DNA from: JABDLO01 sp041749255
Lineage (GTDB): Bacteria; Bacteroidota; Bacteroidia; Chitinophagales; Saprospiraceae
Reading direction: 5' to 3'
Length of the DNA: 64,000 nucleotides
Assembly (NCBI GenBank): GCA_041749255.1
Contig: JBGTBR010000089.1
Span: forward strand, 62,001-126,000
Shown piece by piece: positions 46,846 through 53,650 of this stretch. Numbering within the stretch: the stretch's first letter is position 1; each line of letters starts with the position of its first letter. The notes beneath the pieces are model-generated. The model saw only the letters and a program-made list of their open reading frames with translations. It did no database searches and was not told the DNA's origin. The position numbers and the translations under genes were made by a program.

Positions 46846-47694
46846 ATGAATAAGTCTATTCTGATCGTTGGACACTGTTGCCATGACATTTATGAAGGTT
46901 CTTATATACTGGGAGGAAGTGCAGCCTATGCGGCTATTCTCAGTAATACTTTAGGTTTGGATACTCAAATTTTGACCAGTTTTGGTGAGGATTTTCAATT
47001 TGCAAATTTCATTGAATCTTACGGAATAAAAATTTCAAATGTTTCATCATCAGAAACTACAGTATTTGAAAATATCTATAAAGACGGTATCCGAATTCAA
47101 TATATCCACAACAGAGGCAGCTCAATCGGTGTAAATAACCTTCCGGATTTTGAGACTCCTCATTCGCTTGTTTTATTGGCACCTATTGCAGATGAAATTG
47201 ACCTTGCATTGTGCCAATTATTTCCTCAATCCATTGTATGCGCCACTGTACAAGGATGGCTAAGAACGTGGGACGAAAGTGGCAGGATCTCTTCCAAAGT
47301 CATGAATTGGGAGAAACTTGTAGGGATACATATTTTATTTCTTAGTGTCGAAGACATTGTGGATTTGGAACTTCACCTCCCGGTACTAAGACATCATGTG
47401 CCGATTGTCGTTGTTACAAACGGTTCAAAGGGCGCTGATTTATATCATGGTGAGAACAAAACAAATTATCCTGCCTTTCCTGTAAGTGAGGTTGATCCTA
47501 CCGGTGCCGGAGATTCATTTGCGATAGGATTTCTCATTTCTTATTTAGAAAGTAAAAATCTGGATGATGCCATGATTTTTGGACATGCTCTTGCTTCTTT
47601 AAATGTAGAAGTTTTGGGTATTTCTTTACCTTCGAAGAAAAAGATCTATGAAAGATATCACAGTTATGATCGATTGAATATCAAAAAATTCTAG
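46846..47694 (+). CDS. PfkB family carbohydrate or cyclitol kinase
   Basis: A 282-residue ribokinase-fold kinase. The start is the ATG at 46846; an in-frame extension to 46573 lies wholly inside the symporter gene and is rejected. It opens ILIVGHCCHDIYEGSYILGGSAAYAAILSNTL, which carries the family's glycine-rich substrate loop. It ends with the catalytic and anion-hole motif DPTGAGDSFAIGFL near residues 217-230. The GHCCHD opening reminds me of plant myo-inositol kinases, which start GNYCHD; this is a resemblance only. Its pairing with an SSS symporter and, convergently, with a Gfo/Idh/MocA dehydrogenase hints at sugar or inositol use. The 3' end overlaps the next gene's 3' end by 14 bases. 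Confidence 0.88.
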   Translation: MNKSILIVGHCCHDIYEGSYILGGSAAYAAILSNTLGLDTQILTSFGEDFQFANFIESYGIKISNVSSSETTVFENIYKDGIRIQYIHNRGSSIGVNNLPDFETPHSLVLLAPIADEIDLALCQLFPQSIVCATVQGWLRTWDESGRISSKVMNWEKLVGIHILFLSVEDIVDLELHLPVLRHHVPIVVVTNGSKGADLYHGENKTNYPAFPVSEVDPTGAGDSFAIGFLISYLESKNLDDAMIFGHALASLNVEVLGISLPSKKKIYERYHSYDRLNIKKF

Positions 47695-49090
47695 GATTCT
47701 CTCTTTTTACAAATTGATTCAAATCATCGACATTGGTAATTTGCATATTTTTCCCATCCCATAAAAGCTTTGTCCTTCCAGGATGCTCTACCTCACCTAT
47801 TCTTCCTCCTGCTTTTGGAGTCCTGTAGTTAAATGCTCTGATGGCAAGATTGCCCATCAATACAGTTTCGGTCAGAGGGCCTGCTTTTCCAAAATGGCTG
47901 CTAGGCTGGTAACCCTGTTTAATTCCATTAACCCAGTCCATACTGTGGCTTGTCATAACTCTGGGGATTGTTTTAGGTATAGAAATTTCATTCATCAATG
48001 AAGTGGGTAGAAGTCTTGGGTTTCTGCCATATACATCAGCCAGTAATTTGCCCTTACTACCTATCATTAATACGCCACCATCTCTATTGCCCATAAGTTC
48101 TTCTGTAAGAAGTTCTTCCGGCCTTCCCGGCAGTATCCCACCATCCATCCAAACTAATTCTACCGGAGGCATTTCATTTCTGGATGGAAAGTACACATGG
48201 ACTTTGCTGCTTGGAGGACAAGATTCTGGATTATAGTCTGCAGTCCAGTTTTGGGAATAAATTTGTGATACACTTGCTTCTGCTGCTACCGGAAATCCAA
48301 GATTTAAAATATAAAACGGGGTATCTAGTATATGACATCCCATATCTCCGAGTGCCCCTGTTCCGTAATCCCAAAATCCCCTCCATGAAAAAGGATGGAA
48401 AATCTTATTATAGGGTCTGAATTCCGCAGGCCCTATCCAAAGATTCCAATCCAGGTGATCGGGAACTGTGTGTTCTTCTTTAGGAGCAGGACCTCCCTGA
48501 GGCCACACTGGCCTGTTGGTCCATGCATAAACTTTACTGACCTCGCCGATAATTCCTGACTTGAACAACTCCTCTGATATCCGTATTCCTTCTCCACTGG
48601 CTCCCTGGTTCCCCATTTGGGTTATTAGATGTGGATTATTTATGGCCATCTCAGTGAGGGCTCTGACTTCAGCTATATTATGGGCCAATGGTTTTTCAAT
48701 AAATACATGTTTACCAAGGCTCATCGAGGCCAGTCCCGCTCCGGCATGTGCATGATCGGGTGTAGAAATGACTACTGCGTCTATTTCTGAATGGTGCTTC
48801 TCCAACATGATTCGATAATCTTTGTATCGTTGGGCTTTAGGCCACTTATTGAAGGCTGAGCTGGCTAAATTCCAGTCGACATCAGCAAAAGCAATGTGGT
48901 TTTCACTGTTAAGTTCATTCAGATTATTCATGCCTCTACCGCCCACTCCGATAGCTGCAATATTCAATTTGTCACTGGGAGGAATATAACCCTTACCTCC
49001 AAGCACAAAGCGTGGAACAATGGTAAAAGCAGATCCCACGAGGGCTGTCTTCTTTATAAAACTCCGTCTACCTGATGTATTTCTGGACAT
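47681..49090 (-). CDS. Gfo/Idh/MocA family oxidoreductase with twin-arginine signal
   Basis: A 469-residue NAD(P)-dependent dehydrogenase of the glucose-fructose oxidoreductase/inositol dehydrogenase family. The N-terminus is a twin-arginine export signal (GRRSFIKKTALVGSAFTIV). It is followed by the Rossmann fold (LNIAAIGVGGRGMNNL), then AVVISTPDHAHAGAGLASM and the family motif KHVFIEKPLAHNIAEVRAL. The C-terminal half contains WRGFWDYGTGALGDMGCHILDTPF, typical of the secreted subgroup common in Bacteroidota. It should therefore act in the periplasm, possibly with a tightly bound cofactor. It converges on the kinase gene with a 14-base overlap. The substrate is not known; sugar or glycoside derivatives are usual. 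Confidence 0.92.
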   Translation of the reverse strand: MSRNTSGRRSFIKKTALVGSAFTIVPRFVLGGKGYIPPSDKLNIAAIGVGGRGMNNLNELNSENHIAFADVDWNLASSAFNKWPKAQRYKDYRIMLEKHHSEIDAVVISTPDHAHAGAGLASMSLGKHVFIEKPLAHNIAEVRALTEMAINNPHLITQMGNQGASGEGIRISEELFKSGIIGEVSKVYAWTNRPVWPQGGPAPKEEHTVPDHLDWNLWIGPAEFRPYNKIFHPFSWRGFWDYGTGALGDMGCHILDTPFYILNLGFPVAAEASVSQIYSQNWTADYNPESCPPSSKVHVYFPSRNEMPPVELVWMDGGILPGRPEELLTEELMGNRDGGVLMIGSKGKLLADVYGRNPRLLPTSLMNEISIPKTIPRVMTSHSMDWVNGIKQGYQPSSHFGKAGPLTETVLMGNLAIRAFNYRTPKAGGRIGEVEHPGRTKLLWDGKNMQITNVDDLNQFVKRENPRIF

Positions 49091-49278
49091 GTTTCTTTTT
49101 ATAAAAATGATCTAATTCCTGTCTTGATTCTCTTGCAGGACAGGGAATAGGGCGAATATGTAAATGTAATTAAACGTTGCAATATGAGGCTTTATCCACA
49201 ATTGTAAATCATGAGCCGATACATTGTAAAAAAGGCTAAAGTAGTGTTAAAATAACATTAGGAGAAATACAACTGTAT

Positions 49279-49512
49279 TTATAGATCTTCAATCTTTCGA
49301 TTTTTGTACCATAGTATTCCCAGGGTGGCTACAAGGAGATATGGCATTGCCAACATATATAAAATGCCTTTGTTAAGACCGGCACCTTCAGTACCGCCAT
49401 GTTGGAGATTAGACTCTGCAGCAATCCTGCACATCGGACATTGACCATAGGAATCAATACAAAATATAAAAAGAGCGAAAACAATAAGAGCTATATATCT
49501 GGTGTATTTCAT
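49279..49512 (-). CDS. Small CPMCR-motif membrane protein of the oxidase cluster
   Basis: A 77-residue protein with a signal peptide or first helix (YIALIVFALFIFCIDSYG), a short CPMCR motif at residues 25-29 just after the presumed cleavage site, and a second helix (about 49-68, ILYMLAMPYLLVATLGIL). I have seen similar small proteins beside cytochrome oxidase genes in other Bacteroidota, but no function is known to me. The cysteine pair, facing the periplasm, could bind copper or heme or take part in thiol exchange during oxidase assembly; this is inference. It is the last gene of the respiratory cluster on this strand. Confidence 0.7.
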   Translation of the reverse strand: MKYTRYIALIVFALFIFCIDSYGQCPMCRIAAESNLQHGGTEGAGLNKGILYMLAMPYLLVATLGILWYKNRKIEDL

Positions 49513-49532
49513 TAGCTGACATTATAATGTTA

Positions 49533-49540
49533 CAAATATA
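49533..49540 (-). promoter_or_regulatory. Candidate internal -7 element for the CPMCR protein
   Basis: On the minus strand TATATTTG lies 20 bases before the start at 49512, and a TTG occurs 20 bases further upstream. It could allow the small gene some transcription separate from the cluster. Confidence 0.35.
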
Positions 49541-49545
49541 AACAT

Positions 49546-50076
49546 TTAATAGCAAGGACTCAACATCAAATAACATACAGGTCCGGTAATGGCTACATAA
49601 AACCATATTGGCCAAACCCATCTCGCCATCCTTTTATGTCTTTCAAAACTTCCGGTAAGTGCTCTGATGAGCGTAAGCAGAATAAGAGGCAATGATATAG
49701 CCGCCAAAATGATATGGGTTATCAAAAAGAAAAAATACACATACCTGATTCTCCCCTCCATGCAGTACAAGGTTTCATCCGTAGTAAAATGATAGACCAC
49801 ATAGCTAAACAAAAATAGTATAGATAGTGATATGGCAGCCAAAATGGTTTTTTTGTGAAGTTCTACTTGCTTTTTCTTTATAAAGTACAAGGCTATTACT
49901 AATAGTACAGCCACTATTGCGTTAAGCGTTGCATGGAATGGGGGTAAAAAAGAAAAATCTACATCAACAGGTATTTTTCTTCGGCGCATCAAAACCACTA
50001 AAATCAATACCAGTGCTGATACTGCATAAGCAATTCTATTCAGCTTCTTTTCCAATAAAAGATTTGGGCTATTCAT
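49546..50076 (-). CDS. DUF420 membrane protein, putative oxidase assembly factor
   Basis: A 176-residue membrane protein with four or five helices, matching the DUF420 family (YozB/CtaM-like), which in Firmicutes relatives is needed for heme-copper oxidase function. Diagnostic parts are the helix DFSFLPPFHATLNAIVAVLL, then KKKQVELHKKTILAAIS, FLITHIILAAISLPLILLTL and the closing RHKRMARWVWPIWFYVAITGPVCYLML. Conserved histidines are placed at helix ends, as for a metal or heme ligand. It overlaps the start of the SCO-like gene's stop by eight bases, so translation is likely coupled. Role in oxidase assembly is inferred from family and location. Confidence 0.88.
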   Translation of the reverse strand: MNSPNLLLEKKLNRIAYAVSALVLILVVLMRRRKIPVDVDFSFLPPFHATLNAIVAVLLVIALYFIKKKQVELHKKTILAAISLSILFLFSYVVYHFTTDETLYCMEGRIRYVYFFFLITHIILAAISLPLILLTLIRALTGSFERHKRMARWVWPIWFYVAITGPVCYLMLSPCY

Positions 50077-50578
50077 GATTTCTTTTCACAATGATGACGT
50101 CGGGGTCTTTTTCTCTTGGCAAGACTACGGACAAATGCTCTACCACTTTTTTCATTTCTGCATCTTCTCCTTCATAAGCATATCTCAGGTTTTTGTTTAT
50201 GTCAATCAAGTAAAAAGCATGCTCTGAAAATATTTGTGAAATCTTTTCTTCACTATCGTACATGTACACCCAATTACTCCTGGATGAATCCATTTTAGTG
50301 TTGTCAGATGTAAACTCAAGTATTTGAAAACCAGGAGCCAACTCGTATTGATTATATATTGCATTCATGTATTCCACCCATTGCTCACCGGTAAAAGCAA
50401 GGGTAGTTTTCCCTTCAAGAAAAAACGAATAATCATGAGTGTGCTTCCATTCCCCTTTCGGATTCAAATCTTTTAATACACTCTTCCTGTAATTAAGACC
50501 TGTATTGAGATAATACCAGGAAAGTAATGGAAAAAAAACTATGAGTAGAACCAGAGCTATTTTATTGAGGGTTCGCAT
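50069..50578 (-). CDS. SCO-like thioredoxin-fold protein without copper-binding cysteines
   Basis: A 169-residue protein anchored by one N-terminal helix (about residues 7-23), with the rest in the periplasm. It sits exactly where Bacteroidota oxidase clusters usually have a SCO1/SenC copper chaperone, between subunit IV and DUF420. Its C-terminal part (EHAFYLIDINKNLRYAYEGED, then MKKVVEHLSVVLP) resembles the end of SCO proteins. The CxxxC copper motif is absent and the mature part has no cysteine. It therefore cannot deliver copper in the usual way. It may be a diverged SCO that kept a structural or regulatory role. The assignment is from position and partial resemblance only. Confidence 0.55.
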   Translation of the reverse strand: MRTLNKIALVLLIVFFPLLSWYYLNTGLNYRKSVLKDLNPKGEWKHTHDYSFFLEGKTTLAFTGEQWVEYMNAIYNQYELAPGFQILEFTSDNTKMDSSRSNWVYMYDSEEKISQIFSEHAFYLIDINKNLRYAYEGEDAEMKKVVEHLSVVLPREKDPDVIIVKRNHE

Positions 50579-50697
50579 TAGGAAATCTTTGTTAATACTG
50601 TAACACAGAAGTAAGTAAGTAGTTTACCTGGAAATCGTACTGTGAATGGCTTATTTAATATGATACAATGTAAATTGAAAAGATGAATTCAAATTCA

Positions 50698-51114
50698 TTA
50701 AAATGTTATTGTATTTTCTTCATCTTTCAGCATCAAGTCTCCTTGTGGGACAACGGGCTGTACTTGCTCTGCATTTTTACCATCGATATGAGCCCTCCTT
50801 TTATACCAATCATTTCCTTCCCACATAAAGGCTATCAATGCCCAAATTAATAAAAGAGTGGGTAAGAGAACGGTCTTTACCAAACTGGGAACTTCGTATT
50901 TCATATGCATAAACTCATACACGATCAAATAGGCTTTATAAGCACTTAGCATAATCATTACTATTCCTATAATTCCGAGATGAATATGAAAACCGTCAAT
51001 TAAATATCCTTTTCCCAAAAGAGCAAACAGTACTTCGACAATGGTTATCACACCTAGTACAATGATGGTTTTGGTTGCAATGGTTTTAGATTCTTCGTAT
51101 GATATATGTGCCAT
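50698..51114 (-). CDS. Cytochrome c oxidase subunit IV
   Basis: A 138-residue inner-membrane protein of the bacterial oxidase subunit IV (COX4_pro/CtaF-like) family. It has three hydrophobic segments: TIIVLGVITIVEVLFALLG, GIIGIVMIMLSAYKAYLIVYEFMHMKYE and VKTVLLPTLLLIWALIAFMWEG. The motif YKAYLIVYEFMHMKYE is typical, with the helix capped by the polar E/H residues. This small subunit stabilises the oxidase. It follows the second of two subunit III-type genes by 47 bases in the same orientation. Confidence 0.9.
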   Translation of the reverse strand: MAHISYEESKTIATKTIIVLGVITIVEVLFALLGKGYLIDGFHIHLGIIGIVMIMLSAYKAYLIVYEFMHMKYEVPSLVKTVLLPTLLLIWALIAFMWEGNDWYKRRAHIDGKNAEQVQPVVPQGDLMLKDEENTITF

Positions 51115-51161
51115 GATTCTATTCTTTTTATTACTTCTTTCTATTTAAATATGAAAATAAT

Positions 51162-52082
51162 TTACAAAAGGTAAAACACTAAAAACACAAAGACCCATAC
51201 AAGGTCTACAAAGTGCCAGTATAGTCCAATTTTTTCTACCATTTCGTATCCATTACGCCTTTTTTCATAGAGACCTGTATATGCATTAATCATGATGATA
51301 AGAAGAAAAATCACTCCTGAAAAAACGTGAAAACCATGGAATCCCGTGATGAAAAAGAATAATGCTCCAAATGCCTTAGGACCTAAACTTTCAGACTTTA
51401 TAATACCGACGTCCTGCCCGTCAGTCACTTTGAATTTCCTCCTTATAAATCCATTCTCGTCTACATACGCATCCGCATAATCACCTGGTCCATCATAGTG
51501 GGTTGCATCATCATCTCCGTGATGTTGATCGTATTTATGCAACAAATAAGAAGATCCGATTGAAAAAGTCTCACCTTCTGCCTTTCCGTCTGATGTTAAA
51601 TATACACCCGATTCGGTATGTGTGCCAAAAGGGTTGAGTGTAATGGTCATATTTTCCGCCTTCAGCAAAGTGGTCCACTCCCAGGCCTGACAACTCAGAA
51701 ATGCTGCACCTCCAAGGATGGTGAAAAACATCCAAACTACAACGCCATTCCTGTTTTCCCTATGCCCTTCCTGCACTGCTCGCACCATTGTAAAGGAACT
51801 GGCCAAAAGCACAAAAGTCATAAAAGTTACAAATAGCAGAGGCAGATCATGAAAACCACCCGGAAAAGATGAAAATACAAAATCCGGAACCGGCCAGGAG
51901 GGCATACTGAATCTCAACGTTCCATAAGCAATAAGAAAACCCGCAAATGTAAAGGCATCTGAGAGAAGGAAATACCACATCATAAGTTTTCCATAACTCA
52001 CTTTGAATGGGGGTTTACCACCATCCCAATTCGCTGAGTTTTGAGTTGTCTCGTAGTCTTTTTCTAATGTATCTGTTTCCAT
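51162..52082 (-). CDS. Cytochrome c oxidase subunit III with a large inserted loop
   Basis: A 306-residue heme-copper oxidase subunit III. The conserved helices are present: YGKLMMWYFLLSDAFTFAGFLIAYG, then a long helix with LLASSFTMVRAVQEGHREN, AAFLSCQAWEWTTLL, and the hallmark FFFITGFHGFHVFSGVIFLLII followed by YWHFVDLVWVFVFLVFYLL. Between the WEW and TGFHG helices is an insert of about 95 residues (142-236), rich in Asp, His and Gly (KYDQHHGDDDATHYDGPGDYADAYVD). Canonical subunit III has only a short loop there. The insert would face the periplasm and might contact cytochrome c or ACIII; this is inference. It is the second of two subunit III-type genes in the cluster. Confidence 0.93.
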   Translation of the reverse strand: METDTLEKDYETTQNSANWDGGKPPFKVSYGKLMMWYFLLSDAFTFAGFLIAYGTLRFSMPSWPVPDFVFSSFPGGFHDLPLLFVTFMTFVLLASSFTMVRAVQEGHRENRNGVVVWMFFTILGGAAFLSCQAWEWTTLLKAENMTITLNPFGTHTESGVYLTSDGKAEGETFSIGSSYLLHKYDQHHGDDDATHYDGPGDYADAYVDENGFIRRKFKVTDGQDVGIIKSESLGPKAFGALFFFITGFHGFHVFSGVIFLLIIMINAYTGLYEKRRNGYEMVEKIGLYWHFVDLVWVFVFLVFYLL

Positions 52083-52105
52083 TATAGTACTATAACTTTC
52101 TCTGA

Positions 52106-52687
52106 TTAACTAATCAATAAAAATATAAAAAGGTATACCCAAAGCAAATCTACGAAATGCCAGTAATGTATTACCAATTGAAATCGATCCTTTCTTTTTT
52201 CAGTTACCCTAAATGGCAGATTCACTGAATGAAACAAAGCGACAAATAAGGCCGCTATACCGCCGATAACGTGGGCTGCATGCACTCCGGTTATTAAATA
52301 CAAAAAGGAACCAGAAGGATTTCCCTTCAAATCAATGCCGTAATTGAATAAGGTGCTCCATCCTATAACCTGAAGAACCACAAAGGTAATTCCCAACAAA
52401 AAGGTTACAAGCAATGCACCTCTGTACCATGCCTGGTTTCCATTAATATAAGATCGGTAACTGATCTCCAGGAGAATGGAGCTGAGTATAATGATACCTG
52501 TATTGATAAAAAATATATCAGGTAGATTAAATTCTAACCAATTGCCGGCAGCTTGCTTAACGATGTATGCACTGGTAAAAGCACCAAACATCATGAGCAT
52601 ACTGCCCATAGCCAACCACAATGCAAACTTATGTGGATGAATTCTATTTCTTCTGTATGATTTATTTTGTATGCTTGCTACTTCCAT
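52106..52687 (-). CDS. Cytochrome c oxidase subunit III-type protein
   Basis: A 193-residue heme-copper oxidase subunit III family protein with five helices and no insert. Motifs are HPHKFALWLAMGSMLMMFGAFTSAYIV at the N-terminus, then FLYLITGVHAAHVIGGIAALFVAL and the final HYWHFVDLLWVYLFIFLL. It is shorter than the canonical seven-helix form, as is common for the first of two subunit III genes in Bacteroidota oxidase clusters. It lies between the heme O synthase gene (10 bases upstream) and the longer subunit III gene (23 bases downstream). Whether both proteins occupy one enzyme complex is not shown by sequence. Confidence 0.92.
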   Translation of the reverse strand: MEVASIQNKSYRRNRIHPHKFALWLAMGSMLMMFGAFTSAYIVKQAAGNWLEFNLPDIFFINTGIIILSSILLEISYRSYINGNQAWYRGALLVTFLLGITFVVLQVIGWSTLFNYGIDLKGNPSGSFLYLITGVHAAHVIGGIAALFVALFHSVNLPFRVTEKRKDRFQLVIHYWHFVDLLWVYLFIFLLIS

Positions 52688-52697
52688 TTTATTTTTA

Positions 52698-53600
52698 TTA
52701 AAGCCATATCAAAAATCCCAACAATACCACTGGTAAGTAAAAGAATGAACTGAACATCAATTTCATAGCCGATTTTTTATCTTGATTTCTGTACATCTCT
52801 ATACAAAAAAATGCGTAAACAATCGACAGCACTATGCATAAGATTACCGGAAAAACGGATACATTAGACATCCAGTATAAAAGTGAGACAAAAGGAATAA
52901 TCGAAAAGGCGTATACCGCTGAATACAAGCCAATATTGGGGTCAATTTTACCATTCACTTCTGGCAAAAGTTTATATCCTGCATTTTTATAATCATCAAA
53001 AGATAGGTATCCGATCGACCAAAAATGTGGAAATTGCCATAAAAACTGAATTCCAAACAAAATAAAAGCAAGGAAAGTGATTTCCCCTGCATAAGCAGTA
53101 TATCCTATAAGAACTGGCAGTGCTCCCGGTATACCACCTATTGCCACTGATAATGTAGTATACCTTTTAAGTGGTGTATAGATAAACGCATAGGTGATAA
53201 GAGATATCATACCCAGCAAAGCCGCCAATGGATTGAACGAAGCCAATGCTGTGATTCCTATTAAACATGAAAAGCCCGCAAACAAAACCGCCTCTGAAGA
53301 CTTCATTCTCCCTGCAGCAACGGGTCTCATTTTTGTCCTGTCCATCAATATGTCAAAATCCTTTTCAAGTACCTGATTTAAGGCATTTGCAGCTGATGTT
53401 ACCAACAATCCACCTATGCCCAGTACTACAAAAGATATCCAATGAAAATGACCTCCGGCAGCCACAGCATATCCGATCAATGACGTAATTACTACAAGAA
53501 AAGTTAGTCTAAACTTGACCAGCATCATATAATCTTGCCACCTGGTATAAGTACCCAGTGCCAGTGTAACTGTTTCAACCTTTTCGTGTTTGTTATACAT
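52698..53600 (-). CDS. ctaB: Protoheme IX farnesyltransferase (heme O synthase)
   Basis: CtaB/CyoE attaches a farnesyl group to heme B to make heme O, the precursor of heme A in the oxidase. The 300-residue product is a UbiA-type prenyltransferase with about nine helices. The prenyl-diphosphate site is visible as NALNQVLEKDFDILMDRTKMRPVAAGRM, with the NxxxD-type and D-x3-D motifs. The second acidic site is WSIGYLSFDDYKNAGYKLLP. Length and motifs are normal. It sits between subunit I and the subunit III-type genes, so the cofactor enzyme is expressed with its target. No heme A synthase (CtaA) is seen in the window. Confidence 0.95.
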   Translation of the reverse strand: MYNKHEKVETVTLALGTYTRWQDYMMLVKFRLTFLVVITSLIGYAVAAGGHFHWISFVVLGIGGLLVTSAANALNQVLEKDFDILMDRTKMRPVAAGRMKSSEAVLFAGFSCLIGITALASFNPLAALLGMISLITYAFIYTPLKRYTTLSVAIGGIPGALPVLIGYTAYAGEITFLAFILFGIQFLWQFPHFWSIGYLSFDDYKNAGYKLLPEVNGKIDPNIGLYSAVYAFSIIPFVSLLYWMSNVSVFPVILCIVLSIVYAFFCIEMYRNQDKKSAMKLMFSSFFYLPVVLLGFLIWL

Positions 53601-53650
53601 TGTGTTTATATATAAATACCTCTTGGGTTATATTTTTAATCTTTATATAT

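Noticed and set aside
49265..49280. Short hairpin AAATACA / TGTATTT at the end of the CPMCR gene
   Set aside because: The loop has only two bases and no T-tract follows on the minus strand.
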